From NCBI RefSeq assembly GCF_022352215.1, contig NZ_JAKRWF010000001.1:1240001-1304000 (forward strand): a stretch of 64,000 bases of DNA, in the 5' to 3' direction. Shown here piece after piece: positions 16,617 to 25,585 of the stretch (positions are counted from its first letter, which is position 1; each line of letters starts with the position of its first letter). The position numbers and the translations under genes are program-made. The notes under the pieces were generated by a model. That model ran no database searches, was not told the DNA's origin, and was given only the letters and a program-made list of their open reading frames with translations. Origin of the DNA: Flavihumibacter cheonanensis (GTDB lineage: Bacteria > Bacteroidota > Bacteroidia > Chitinophagales > Chitinophagaceae).

Positions 16617-16973
16617 TTAAGCACCTGTGTAAATCACCCCGGAGGTAGGGGTTTCATGCAGTTCAATTTTTGCCAGCAGGGGCAGCAGAGGTTTCACCTC
16701 ATCCCAGATATACACTGCGATGCGTTCGCAGGTAGGATTTTCAAGTCCTTTTATGTTATTCAGGCATTTGTGATCCAGCCTGTTAACTACAGGCTTTACC
16801 ACTTTCTTGAGGTCAGCGAAATCCATTACCCAGCCCAGCACCGGGTCCAGCGGTCCTTCTACCCAAACCCGCAGGCGATAGGTATGTCCGTGCATTTCCT
16901 TGCACTTATGTCCTTCCGGTACATTGGGCAAAAAATGCGCGGAATCAAATGTAAACTCCTTAAACAGCAACAT
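16617..16973 (-). CDS. queD: 6-carboxytetrahydropterin synthase (QueD)
   Basis: Makes 6-carboxy-5,6,7,8-tetrahydropterin from dihydroneopterin triphosphate, the first dedicated step toward the queuosine base. The 118-residue protein has the zinc ligands H13 (DSAHFLP), H28 and H30 (MHGH), the catalytic Cys24 (GHKCKE), the LDHKCLN motif and the substrate-binding glutamate in ELHETPTSG. Length fits the family. queG, for the last step of the pathway, is also in this window at 27648-28589, but the other que genes are not. Confidence 0.94.
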   Translation of the reverse strand: MLLFKEFTFDSAHFLPNVPEGHKCKEMHGHTYRLRVWVEGPLDPVLGWVMDFADLKKVVKPVVNRLDHKCLNNIKGLENPTCERIAVYIWDEVKPLLPLLAKIELHETPTSGVIYTGA

Positions 16974-17002
16974 ATTCTTCGAAATATGCCGCGAAGTTAG
17001 GA

Positions 17003-17182
17003 TTAATGAAGCATTTCAAATTCCTTTAGTATTTCTAAAGAATCCTCTCCTATCAATTTTGCCTCTTTAGCAAGTTGTTTTTTAAGCATCCGACGTCTGT
17101 CCCGGGCAGCCTTCATTTTAGAAGTTTTTTCTTCTGCCTTCAGGAAGATCTCATCTTTTGATTTTAATGAACATCTTTTCAT
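17003..17182 (-). CDS. Small basic protein, 59 residues
   Basis: An open frame of 59 codons from the ATG at 17182 to the TAA at 17003. The protein starts MKRCSLKSKDEIFLKAEEK and ends with an amphipathic, lysine-rich helix (RRRMLKKQLAKEAKL). The pattern of charged and small hydrophobic residues is protein-like, and the frame fills the gap between queD and the 17192 gene exactly (9 bp after the latter). No family is recognised; it may be a small nucleic-acid-binding protein. Confidence 0.5.
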   Translation of the reverse strand: MKRCSLKSKDEIFLKAEEKTSKMKAARDRRRMLKKQLAKEAKLIGEDSLEILKEFEMLH

Positions 17183-17191
17183 ACCTAAACT

Positions 17192-17881
17192 TTATTGACT
17201 ATTCAGCACCCTCACCATCACTGCCATGCTTTCTGCGTCCTTGGGATTGGGACTTTTGCTTTTGATATAGGCTGCCAACGCAGGCGATAATCCATTCACC
17301 GCCTGTGCCAGGTCTTTTTTCGACTTGGGTAGCTTAATCAGTTTTCCGGCGGCGGCATCAAAGAGGTACCATTCTTCCTGCTGCACAAATTTCTTTTCAT
17401 ATACGGCGATGGTGACCATCTCCTGGTACACCACTTTTTCCAGCAACTGGAGCAGCTGAAACTTCGGACCGTCTTCTTCCACCCGGTAGTAAAAGGTTTT
17501 ATCCTGGTTGCCAACAGGCGGATATTCATTTCTGAATATCATGGTTTTGGGCTTGCCATTGAGCTCAGCTTCATACCGGATTTCGCGTACAGGGTCCCTG
17601 AAATGAAAGAAACCATCCCCTTCGCGGAAAGTGGGTTTGTTGCTGTACAAATCAAAATTGAGCATGCCGACTTTAGCTGATATCCCATTGCTGTACACCA
17701 CCGAGCCATCATACCAGTTTTCACCCACATAAGGCGAGCCCTGGATTTCTTTGGCACTCATGATCATGCCGCGTCCATCGCGATCGGTTGCCAGCACCGC
17801 CTGTACGCCTACTATTTTCACCTGGCCTGCCAGGCTTGCGGAGAAGAGCAGGCATAAAAAAAGGAACCATGAATTTTTCAT
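17192..17881 (-). CDS. Secreted protein of unknown function
   Basis: A 229-residue protein with a signal peptide (cleavage after SLAGQ, about residue 20). The mature part is rich in strands and aromatic residues (GSPYVGENWYDGSVVYSNG, YYRVEEDG) and has a helical C-terminus. There is a single-domain look but no family that I recognise. It is part of the minus-strand gene run below clpB. Confidence 0.75.
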   Translation of the reverse strand: MKNSWFLFLCLLFSASLAGQVKIVGVQAVLATDRDGRGMIMSAKEIQGSPYVGENWYDGSVVYSNGISAKVGMLNFDLYSNKPTFREGDGFFHFRDPVREIRYEAELNGKPKTMIFRNEYPPVGNQDKTFYYRVEEDGPKFQLLQLLEKVVYQEMVTIAVYEKKFVQQEEWYLFDAAAGKLIKLPKSKKDLAQAVNGLSPALAAYIKSKSPNPKDAESMAVMVRVLNSQ

Positions 17882-17917
17882 GATTCCAATATAGTTTTTT
17901 TTGATTGATCCTTCTTG

Positions 17918-18466
17918 TCAGGCTCTCTTTTTCTTGGCAGGCAGGTATTCCTGCAAATGCTTGACGAGTGCGGAATGCGTAGGCTTGCCTTCATAGCGCT
18001 CATCGTTGATAAAGATGGCAGGCACATCCCGCACGCCTTTGTCAACGCCTTCCAATAAATCAGCTCTTACTGTCCAGCCATAGACAGAATCTACCAGTTT
18101 GGGGATCAGGTTTTTATCCATTACGCCGGCTTCCCTGGCATATTCTTTCAGGCTGATCGGTCCCAGTCTTCTGCGATGCGCAAACAACAGGTGATGCATC
18201 TCCCAGAATTTGCCTTCCTGTACGGCTGCTACTGCTGCCTCGGCGGCTTTATGAGAATGCTGGTGCACCCTGGTTAAAGGAAAGTGGCGGTATTGAAACC
18301 GGATCTGCTCAGGATACTGTTTCAATAACAAATCGATTGCTTCCTGGGCTTTGGCACAGGCTTCACTTTCATAATCGCCGTACATGATGACGCGCACGGG
18401 GGCCTTTTCATTACCTATCCAGATGGTCCGGGGTTCGATAATTTCTATCTTGTTCTGTATTGACAT
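17918..18466 (-). CDS. DsbA-like thioredoxin-fold protein lacking the first active-site Cys
   Basis: A 182-residue protein of the DsbA/Thioredoxin_4 family, closest in style to the soluble DsbA-type domains (DYExxxC, RHFPL, FWEMHHLLFAH). In active members the motif is CxxC; here residues 34-37 are S-E-A-C, so the nucleophilic cysteine is a serine and Cys37 is the only cysteine in the protein. The cis-proline loop (VPAIFIN) is kept. No signal peptide is seen, so the protein is probably cytoplasmic. It may work as a one-cysteine thiol protein, a binding protein, or have another role. Confidence 0.85.
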   Translation of the reverse strand: MSIQNKIEIIEPRTIWIGNEKAPVRVIMYGDYESEACAKAQEAIDLLLKQYPEQIRFQYRHFPLTRVHQHSHKAAEAAVAAVQEGKFWEMHHLLFAHRRRLGPISLKEYAREAGVMDKNLIPKLVDSVYGWTVRADLLEGVDKGVRDVPAIFINDERYEGKPTHSALVKHLQEYLPAKKKRA

Positions 18467-18517
18467 ATTGCTCCTTTTTTTAATGGAGCAGTTAGTTGGT
18501 ATATGTATAAGACAATC

Positions 18518-19033
18518 TTACTTGTCAAATAGTTGTTTCTTGTTGGCGCGAATCATCTGGCCATAATCCCACTGCTTCACCAAAGCATCCACCGCCTGGG
18601 CGATTCGTTTGGCCCGGGTGGTCTCTGTTTTGGCATCCGATATCCATTTGCTGAAATAGCGCTGGTGTCCCGGAGTTAATGAATTAAACCATTGATAAGC
18701 AGCTGGTTCATCTTCCAAACAGGCCAGCAGATCGGGGTCCAATTCAGGATCTGCGGGGTCCCATTCCAGGTTCAGGTGGACCCTTGCCCCTTTTTGCTTT
18801 CCCAGTTTTTTGCGAATATCGGCTTTTAAAGGGAGAATAAATGCACCTTCCCCCATGGGGATCAATGCCTGCCCGGTTATGGCCAGCTCATCCAGCTTGC
18901 CCTTTACCCGGAAAGATACCCTGCAGCCCGGGTTAAGCTTTTCTGCCATCTCTTTTGAGATAGCCAGGTACGACCAGCCGGTTTTTTCTCCCTGCTGCCC
19001 GAATTTTTCAATTGTAAGGGTTGCTTTGATCAT
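18518..19033 (-). CDS. DUF1905/YdeI-like protein
   Basis: A 171-residue cytoplasmic protein. The N-terminal half (about 1-95; GWSYLAISKEMAEKL, PMGEGAFILPLKADIRKKLG) matches the DUF1905 beta-barrel domain, and the C-terminal half (FNSLTPGHQRYFSKWISDAKTETTRAKRI) matches the YdeI/OmpD-associated helical domain. Function in the cell is unknown; YdeI of Escherichia coli is linked to stress and peptide protection. It follows the SRAP gene by 9 bp in the operon below clpB. Confidence 0.85.
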   Translation of the reverse strand: MIKATLTIEKFGQQGEKTGWSYLAISKEMAEKLNPGCRVSFRVKGKLDELAITGQALIPMGEGAFILPLKADIRKKLGKQKGARVHLNLEWDPADPELDPDLLACLEDEPAAYQWFNSLTPGHQRYFSKWISDAKTETTRAKRIAQAVDALVKQWDYGQMIRANKKQLFDK

Positions 19034-19042
19034 GTTGTGTAT

Positions 19043-19783
19043 CTAAAGAGCAGGTAATCCCTCCACCTCTACTTTCTCCACCGGGTCCAGTGCCTGCCGG
19101 AAATCTTTTGGAATCGTATACGTTTCCATCAGCTCCGAATCCAGCTGGTAATGGGTCAATTCCTTCAGTCGCTTCAGATTCAAATCAGGCTGCATCCATT
19201 CCAGGGCCAGCTCATCCGGCAGGATCAAAGGCATGCGTTGCTTCTTGTTATGCACCCTGCTCATCAGGTCATTCGCTGCGGTAGTTACAATCGCAAATGA
19301 CACTATATGCTCTCCCGTTTCTCTGTCTGTCCAGTCTTGCCAGATGCCCCCCATATAAAAAACCGGTTGGTCCGGAAGGTATACAAAATAAGGCACTGCG
19401 GTTTCTTTTTTCGCACCTTCCAGCCTTACATGTCGCCATTCATAAAACCCTGAAGAGGGCACCAGGCAGCGACGTTTCATCGCCGCCTCCTTATACAGGT
19501 TGGAGGCCAGCATTTTTTCCCCGATCGCATTGAGGGTAGTATATTTCTGGCGCGCCGTCTCTACATCTTTCCAGCTCTTCACCCAGGGCGCCAAAAATTC
19601 CCAATGTGCCTGCACGATTTCCAGTCCGCCTGTTTCAGCTGCCCGCACAATCGGCCAGCTTCCATATTCGAACCCACTCTGCATGGCATAGGTTAAGGCC
19701 GACTGATCCGGCAAGCTCAGGGTCATATCACCTATCGTGAACACCCTGCTTTCCGGAACAATCAGCCTGTTATAGTAACACAT
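19043..19783 (-). CDS. SOS response-associated peptidase (SRAP, YedK/HMCES)
   Basis: Forms a stable thiazolidine crosslink with abasic sites in single-stranded DNA, shielding them during replication. The 246-residue protein keeps the catalytic Cys2 at the very N-terminus (MCYYN, after removal of Met1), Glu115 in SGFYEW and His178 in MSRVHNKKQRMPLIL. It starts 12 bp after clpB on the same strand, so DNA-lesion and protein-damage functions are probably cotranscribed here. Confidence 0.95.
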   Translation of the reverse strand: MCYYNRLIVPESRVFTIGDMTLSLPDQSALTYAMQSGFEYGSWPIVRAAETGGLEIVQAHWEFLAPWVKSWKDVETARQKYTTLNAIGEKMLASNLYKEAAMKRRCLVPSSGFYEWRHVRLEGAKKETAVPYFVYLPDQPVFYMGGIWQDWTDRETGEHIVSFAIVTTAANDLMSRVHNKKQRMPLILPDELALEWMQPDLNLKRLKELTHYQLDSELMETYTIPKDFRQALDPVEKVEVEGLPAL

Positions 19784-19795
19784 ACCGGAATTTAC

Positions 19796-22396
19796 TTATT
19801 CATTTCGAAATACCACTACTCCATCAAATACATCTACCAGTACGGTTTTATTTTTCTCAATATCTCCCATCAGGATGCGTTTGCTCAACTGGTTCACAAT
19901 TTCCTTCTGGATCAGGCGCTTCAGTGGCCTTGCACCAAATACGGGATCAAATCCATGCTCGGCCAGGTAATCAATTGCATATTCACTGAACTTGAGTTCT
20001 ATGCCATTTTTAGCAATGAGCTGGCGCAGGTTCTCCAGTTGGATCTTAATGATGTTCCGGATATCATTGCGCATCAGCGGCTGGAACATGATGATTTCAT
20101 CTACCCGGTTCAAAAACTCCGGACGAATCGTCTGCTTCAGCAATTCCATTACTTCCACCCGCGTGCGGTCTACGATCTCCTCTTTATTGTCTTCGTCTAC
20201 AGTTTCAAAATTGTGCTGGATAATATGACTACCAATATTGCTGGTCATGATGATGATGGTGTTCTTGAAATCCACTACCCTGCCCTTGTTATCGGTAAGG
20301 CGACCATCATCCAATACCTGCAGCATCACGTTCCAAACATCCGGATGCGCTTTTTCAATTTCATCCAGCAATACCACACTATAAGGTTTGCGTCTAACCG
20401 CTTCCGTTAGTTGTCCGCCTTCATCGTATCCAACATAACCGGGAGGTGCACCCACAAGGCGGGACACCGTATGCTTCTCCTGGTATTCACTCATGTCGAT
20501 CCGCGTCATCATGTGTTCATCATCAAAGAGGTAAGCAGCTAATGCTTTTGCCAACTCCGTTTTACCCACACCGGTAGTTCCCAGGAAGATGAAGGATCCG
20601 ATTGGTTTTTTAGGATCACTCAACCCGGCCCTGCTTCTGCGGATGGCATCAGCTACTGCTGTGATGGCTTCTTCCTGTCCCACTACCCGCTCATGCAGAT
20701 GATCTTCCAATTGCAGCAGTTTTTCTCTTTCACTCTGCAGCATTTTTGCTACCGGAATACCGGTTGCTTTTGCTACTGACTCAGCAATATCTTCAGCATC
20801 TACTTCTTCTTTCATGAGGCGACTGCTATGCTTACCGTAGGCTTCGAGTTCTGCGGATAAATCAGCAATGATTTTTTCCTGCTCCTGGATTTTTCCATAG
20901 CGGATCTCAGCAACTTTCCCATAATCACCATTCCGTTCGGCTTTCTCAGCTTCCAGTTTGTAATTTTCAATGGTTGCCTTGGCAGTCTGCACTTTCTCCA
21001 CCATTTCTTTCTCCTGTTGCCATTTGGCTTTCAGGGTATCGCGCTCCACACTGAGGTTGCCTATTTCGATACTTAATTCTTTTAGTTTTTCTTCATCGTT
21101 CTCCCGTTTGATGGCTTCGCGTTCAATTTCCAACTGACGAATCTGACGATCCAGTTTATCCAGCTCTTCCGGCATGGAATTCATTTCCAGCCTGAGTTTG
21201 GCGGCGCTTTCATCTATCAGGTCAATCGCCTTATCTGGCAGGAACCGATCACTGATATAGCGATGTGATAATTCCACGGCAGCAATAATTGCTTCATCTT
21301 TAATTCGTACATGGTGGTGGGTTTCATACCGATCCTTGATACCACGCAGAATAGAGATCGCATCTTCCACACTTGGCTCATCAATGATCACTTTCTGGAA
21401 GCGACGTTCGAGTGCCTTATCTTTTTCAAAATATTTCTGGTATTCATTTAAGGTAGTGGCACCGATCGCACGCAACTCTCCTCTTGCCAATGCAGGCTTC
21501 AAAATGTTGGCGGCATCCATGGCACCTTCACCACCACCGGCTCCAATCAAAGTGTGGATTTCATCAATGAAGAGAATGATCTCTCCATCACTTTTAGCAA
21601 CTTCATTCACGACTCCTTTCAAGCGTTCTTCAAACTCCCCTTTATATTTGGCACCTGCGATCAGTTGTCCCATATCGAGTGCAAAAATGATTTTACTTTT
21701 CAGGTTCTCGGGCACATCACCATTTACGATACGCATGGCCAATCCTTCCGCGATAGCTGTTTTACCAACGCCCGGTTCACCTACGAGGATGGGGTTGTTT
21801 TTACTTCTGCGGGAAAGGATGTGCAGGGTTCTGCGAATCTCTTCATCGCGTCCAATTACCGGGTCGAGTTTGCCATTGCGGCCCATCTCGTTGAGGTTCT
21901 TCGCGTATTTGCTTAAGGTATTAAACTGTGTTTCCTGTGTCTGAGACGTGATGCTGCCACCTTTTCTCAATTCTTTAATGGCGGCAATCAATCCTTTTTC
22001 AGTGAGGCCGGCATCTTTCAGGAGTTTGGCTGTACTATCATTTCCTTGTTGGATGGCCAGTAATAAATGTTCAGGCGTTACGAATTCATCACCAAAGGAT
22101 TTGAGGGCTGCACCTGCACGCAGGATGACATTGTTGGCATCCCGACTAATAGACTGGGCCGGTTCACCGCCCTGGGCAGCAGGTAATTTGGACAACAACT
22201 GATCCAGCTGTTGCGAGAGCTGATTCACCGCCACTGCATTTTTTTTCAGCAGGTATTCAATAGGAGAATCCTGCTGCTCCAGCAAGGCTTTTAACAGGTG
22301 TTCTGTTTCAATATTCGTATGCTGGGCATTGAAGGCCAACTGCTGGGCCTGTTGTATGATTTCCGCGGCTTTGACGGTAAAATTGTTCAGGTTCAT
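19796..22396 (-). CDS. clpB: ClpB disaggregase
   Basis: An 866-residue Hsp100 chaperone that works with DnaK to pull proteins out of aggregates. It has the Clp_N repeats (about 1-145), a first AAA+ domain with GEPGVGKT and FIDEIHTL, the long middle coiled coil (about 405-525) that marks ClpB rather than ClpA/C, and a second AAA+ domain with GTTGVGKT and [11 protein letters not shown]. Length is the family norm. No CIRCE-type heat-shock operator is visible upstream. It heads a minus-strand run of genes that includes SRAP and the YdeI-like gene. Confidence 0.98.
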   Translation of the reverse strand: MNLNNFTVKAAEIIQQAQQLAFNAQHTNIETEHLLKALLEQQDSPIEYLLKKNAVAVNQLSQQLDQLLSKLPAAQGGEPAQSISRDANNVILRAGAALKSFGDEFVTPEHLLLAIQQGNDSTAKLLKDAGLTEKGLIAAIKELRKGGSITSQTQETQFNTLSKYAKNLNEMGRNGKLDPVIGRDEEIRRTLHILSRRSKNNPILVGEPGVGKTAIAEGLAMRIVNGDVPENLKSKIIFALDMGQLIAGAKYKGEFEERLKGVVNEVAKSDGEIILFIDEIHTLIGAGGGEGAMDAANILKPALARGELRAIGATTLNEYQKYFEKDKALERRFQKVIIDEPSVEDAISILRGIKDRYETHHHVRIKDEAIIAAVELSHRYISDRFLPDKAIDLIDESAAKLRLEMNSMPEELDKLDRQIRQLEIEREAIKRENDEEKLKELSIEIGNLSVERDTLKAKWQQEKEMVEKVQTAKATIENYKLEAEKAERNGDYGKVAEIRYGKIQEQEKIIADLSAELEAYGKHSSRLMKEEVDAEDIAESVAKATGIPVAKMLQSEREKLLQLEDHLHERVVGQEEAITAVADAIRRSRAGLSDPKKPIGSFIFLGTTGVGKTELAKALAAYLFDDEHMMTRIDMSEYQEKHTVSRLVGAPPGYVGYDEGGQLTEAVRRKPYSVVLLDEIEKAHPDVWNVMLQVLDDGRLTDNKGRVVDFKNTIIIMTSNIGSHIIQHNFETVDEDNKEEIVDRTRVEVMELLKQTIRPEFLNRVDEIIMFQPLMRNDIRNIIKIQLENLRQLIAKNGIELKFSEYAIDYLAEHGFDPVFGARPLKRLIQKEIVNQLSKRILMGDIEKNKTVLVDVFDGVVVFRNE

Positions 22397-22443
22397 ATTT
22401 TTTTCTTTTCAAGGTTCTCTTCTCTCCTTCAAATCCTAAACCA

Positions 22444-22458
22444 GCCTGAAAATCAGGC
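22444..22458. repeat. Small stem-loop in the clpB upstream region
   Basis: GCCTGA (22444-22449) and TCAGGC (22453-22458) form a 6-bp stem with an AAA loop about 50 bp before the clpB start. It might affect clpB mRNA, or be chance. Confidence 0.3.
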
Positions 22459-22604
22459 AATAATGACAGTAAATTTTAATATATGCTGACGAATACGCCG
22501 GTTCTGTAGAAAAAAGCTGAAAATTTTTCAGGTTATAAACTCAGAAGGGAATTTTAACGTTAAGACTTCGAATCCCTTTGATAATTTAGACATTATTCAA
22601 TTCT

Positions 22605-23663
22605 ATGCGATCCATTCTATTATCCTCTTTTGCGCTCCTGATGGCAGCTTCAAGTTCTGCACAAACGCCCGCCGCACAGGCAAAACCGCTTCGCAACAAC
22701 CAGGTTGATATCCCCGCAATCACAGAGGGACTTGAGAAGTATAAAAAAGACCTGGGCAATGATTTTGTAGTAATTGTGCACAAAGATGGAAAGGATGTAT
22801 ACCGAAGAGAATTTGGCGAGTTAAGAGCAGCCAGCCAGGAACCGATCGGTGCTGCAAGTCAGTGGCTCACAGCTGCCCTCGTAATGAGTTATGTGGATGA
22901 AGGCAAACTTTCCCTGGATGATAAACTGGGCGATTTCCTACCTATTTATCAAAGTTATTCCAAGGGTTATATCACCCTGCGCATGTGCCTTTCGCATACA
23001 ACCACCATTGAATCTGATTTACCGGTTTTCCGAACCGCGTTGAAAAAGAAAAAATTCGATACCCTGGAAGATGAAGTGGCCAGTTATGCAAAAGACCGGA
23101 ATATGAAAGGTCGCCAGGGCACCCAGTTTTATTATGGAAATATTGGTCCCAATATCGCCGGCCGTGTACTCGAGCTGGTGGCAAAGCGTCCTTTTGATCG
23201 CGTGATGCGCGATCGCCTGGGCAAACAGCTGGGCTGGAAAAGAACCAATTTCATGAGTGATGGTGTATATGCTGAAAACCCTTCTGCAGGTGCCAAATCA
23301 TCTGCGGATGACTACATGAAGTTTCTGACCATGTTGCTGAACAATGGTAAGGTAGGTACTGTACAGGTGCTCAAGGAAGCTTCAGTAAATGAGATATTGA
23401 AAAAACAAACCGGTGCTGCCAGCATCGCTTATGCCTCTCCTATTTCACAAGGCAACGATTATGGTTTTGGTTGCTGGATCCAGGAAAAAGATGCTGCCGG
23501 AAACGGGACATTGGTGAACTGTCCGGGTATCAATGGAACCTGGCCCTGGATCAACAAATCAAAAGGATATGCTGCCATTGTCTTCACCAAAGGAGAACTG
23601 CCCGATCAGAAGCGGATGGTCTTTGAAGAGATCCGGGAACTGATCGAGCAGCATATTAATTAA
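22605..23663 (+). CDS. Beta-lactamase-fold protein without catalytic Ser/Lys (pseudoenzyme)
   Basis: A 352-residue secreted protein (signal peptide up to SSAQ, residue 20) with the overall pattern of class C beta-lactamase/serine hydrolase proteins: IGxxSxWLTAALVM, YVDEGKLSLDDKLGDFLP, MCLSHTT and the YxN-type motif YGN (177-179). The catalytic SxxK box is replaced: the serine position is Ala83 and the lysine position is Gln86 (IGAASQW). It should not cleave beta-lactams or esters, but may bind peptidoglycan-like ligands. It is transcribed divergently from clpB and stands alone. Confidence 0.88.
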   Translation: MRSILLSSFALLMAASSSAQTPAAQAKPLRNNQVDIPAITEGLEKYKKDLGNDFVVIVHKDGKDVYRREFGELRAASQEPIGAASQWLTAALVMSYVDEGKLSLDDKLGDFLPIYQSYSKGYITLRMCLSHTTTIESDLPVFRTALKKKKFDTLEDEVASYAKDRNMKGRQGTQFYYGNIGPNIAGRVLELVAKRPFDRVMRDRLGKQLGWKRTNFMSDGVYAENPSAGAKSSADDYMKFLTMLLNNGKVGTVQVLKEASVNEILKKQTGAASIAYASPISQGNDYGFGCWIQEKDAAGNGTLVNCPGINGTWPWINKSKGYAAIVFTKGELPDQKRMVFEEIRELIEQHIN

Positions 23664-23674
23664 GCTTCTTTCTT

Positions 23675-25585
23675 TTAAGCTTCTTCCTTTACGAACACCA
23701 GTTTGGATCTGTCTGCGTTGTAGATTTTTTCGTAGAAGAGCAAGAGTTCGTTATACATTTTGGCAGGAAATCTTCCTTTCGACAATTCCAGCCGGCGGAT
23801 GTATAAAATGGTATTGTTCTGGATCTGGGTGCTTACTTCATAGCTTCCAAAAGGAGTATTGAGTTGGTTCACTTTAAGATCCCGTTCAATTTTATATCCT
23901 TCCGGCAAATTGATGCGCACCGTATCGATCTCTATCTTTTCTTCATTAAGGATGATTTCAAACTGGCGGTTGGTATCGGCGGTTAGTTTGTGCTCCCACT
24001 TGTTTAATACATTGGGAACAATGAACAGGCGTTTGCCCGTAAACTGCGCATAATGATCAGCGGTAATGCTCAGCTGTTCATCAATGAAAGGAATATCACC
24101 CGGCGTTTCCTTGTAATCAAAAGCGCGGATGGTATATTGAGGCAGATCCAGCGCCCGCTGAAGTACTTTTTGTTTTTCCTCATTGGAATAGCCATGCACA
24201 AACTGATGCAGGTCATCTCCCACCATCGCCTTGTACCGGTTGTTTGCAGTGATGGATAACTGGCCCTCTTTGTTAAGCGTAGCTTCTATGCTAGAATGAT
24301 ACTGGTTGGCTGTTTTATCGTACTTCGGAGTTTTAACCAACACACCTCCATTTTCCGTAATCAGCAAGGCGTGCCGGTTGCCGGTAAAACTTCCCATATA
24401 ACCAGGTGCAGTAGTCTGGCTTGTGCACTCCAGCCAGGCAGTATCTTTACCCAGCGGAACAGCACAAATGGCGTGATTAAACTGAGAAGATGGAAAATCA
24501 AGAGGAATATCACGTTCATCCTTACCCGCACGGATCAATACATAATAAGATTTGATGCCAACTTCTTTTAATATGGCCACCATATAATTACTGAGGGCCT
24601 TACAATCGCCGTATCCTTTGCTCGCAACGTATTTGGCAGGAAAGGGAACCCATCCACCAACACCTAACTGTATACCTACATAGTGTGTTTTGGATTGCAT
24701 ATAGCGATACAACTTATCTACCTTTTCACGATCGGTTTTGCAGGCAGCAGCGATTGCCTTTACTTTTTGTTTTTCTTCTTCCGGAAGTTCATCCTGTCCG
24801 TCTATCAGTGTTTTTACAAACTTTCCGAAATCTTCCCAGGTAGACATATCGCCTTTGAAATTCCCCAGTTTAAAAGTTGAAGCACCTAAAGCAATATAAG
24901 GAGCTACTTCATGGATTGGAGGCGCACCATATTCAGACGGCACCGCACTCAACTGAGTCACTTCCCATTTTTCTGTTTTCTTCTTTCCATTACTGGTAGA
25001 AATTCCTTTGCCTGAAATGTTCCAGGTCTTGGTACGATAGGTATAAACCGGATCTGAAATGATAACAAAACTGCTGTTTTCCACTGCCATACCTCTTCCC
25101 CGGATCGGGCTCCAGCCTGGCAGAAACATAGTTTGATTATTGGTGGTTTCAGAGATATACTCAATCGTGTAAGGGTATTCCCGGTGTTCGAATGAATGAT
25201 ACTTTACCCTGTCATCTACAATCATTTGTCCGGCTCCCTGCACAGGCAAATCCGTGATTTCTGATTTTTTCAGACTCCGGATTTTTTGTCCCATGGCATT
25301 GTACAGGTTGCCTTCAATCTTGTCGATGCTGGACATTTTATCATAGGTATCACTCCAGTACGCATACCTGCTGCCGGCTTCATTCAGCACAGTCAATACA
25401 AAATGTTCCCTGATGGTTACTTTTTTTTCTGAGTGAATTTCCAGGATGGTTTCCTGTTTCCGGATCACGGAATTGGCATATTTGAGCAATCCTTTGGGAA
25501 TAGTAAAAGAAGGGTATTCATCTGCCCAGGCTGTTCCGGCTAGTACCAGTTGAACCAGCAGCAGGAGTGTTAATCTGTTTTTCAT
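23675..25585 (-). CDS. DUF3857/transglutaminase-like protein (active-site Cys kept)
   Basis: A 636-residue secreted protein (signal peptide to about residue 21, TAWADE). It has a DUF3857 beta domain (about 50-215), a transglutaminase-like core (about 280-400) and a C-terminal beta domain. The core keeps Cys328 (YGDCKA) and His371 (FNHAIC); the third position is Glu386 (LECTS) instead of the usual Asp. The role in the periplasm is unknown; such proteins may process or bind peptides. The start overlaps the stop of the paralogue at 25582 by four bases, so the pair is translated together. Confidence 0.9.
   Translation of the reverse strand: MKNRLTLLLLVQLVLAGTAWADEYPSFTIPKGLLKYANSVIRKQETILEIHSEKKVTIREHFVLTVLNEAGSRYAYWSDTYDKMSSIDKIEGNLYNAMGQKIRSLKKSEITDLPVQGAGQMIVDDRVKYHSFEHREYPYTIEYISETTNNQTMFLPGWSPIRGRGMAVENSSFVIISDPVYTYRTKTWNISGKGISTSNGKKKTEKWEVTQLSAVPSEYGAPPIHEVAPYIALGASTFKLGNFKGDMSTWEDFGKFVKTLIDGQDELPEEEKQKVKAIAAACKTDREKVDKLYRYMQSKTHYVGIQLGVGGWVPFPAKYVASKGYGDCKALSNYMVAILKEVGIKSYYVLIRAGKDERDIPLDFPSSQFNHAICAVPLGKDTAWLECTSQTTAPGYMGSFTGNRHALLITENGGVLVKTPKYDKTANQYHSSIEATLNKEGQLSITANNRYKAMVGDDLHQFVHGYSNEEKQKVLQRALDLPQYTIRAFDYKETPGDIPFIDEQLSITADHYAQFTGKRLFIVPNVLNKWEHKLTADTNRQFEIILNEEKIEIDTVRINLPEGYKIERDLKVNQLNTPFGSYEVSTQIQNNTILYIRRLELSKGRFPAKMYNELLLFYEKIYNADRSKLVFVKEEA

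Noticed and set aside
22397-22604. CIRCE or similar heat-shock operator before clpB
   Set aside because: No TTAGCACTC-N9-GAGTGCTAA-like inverted repeat is present.
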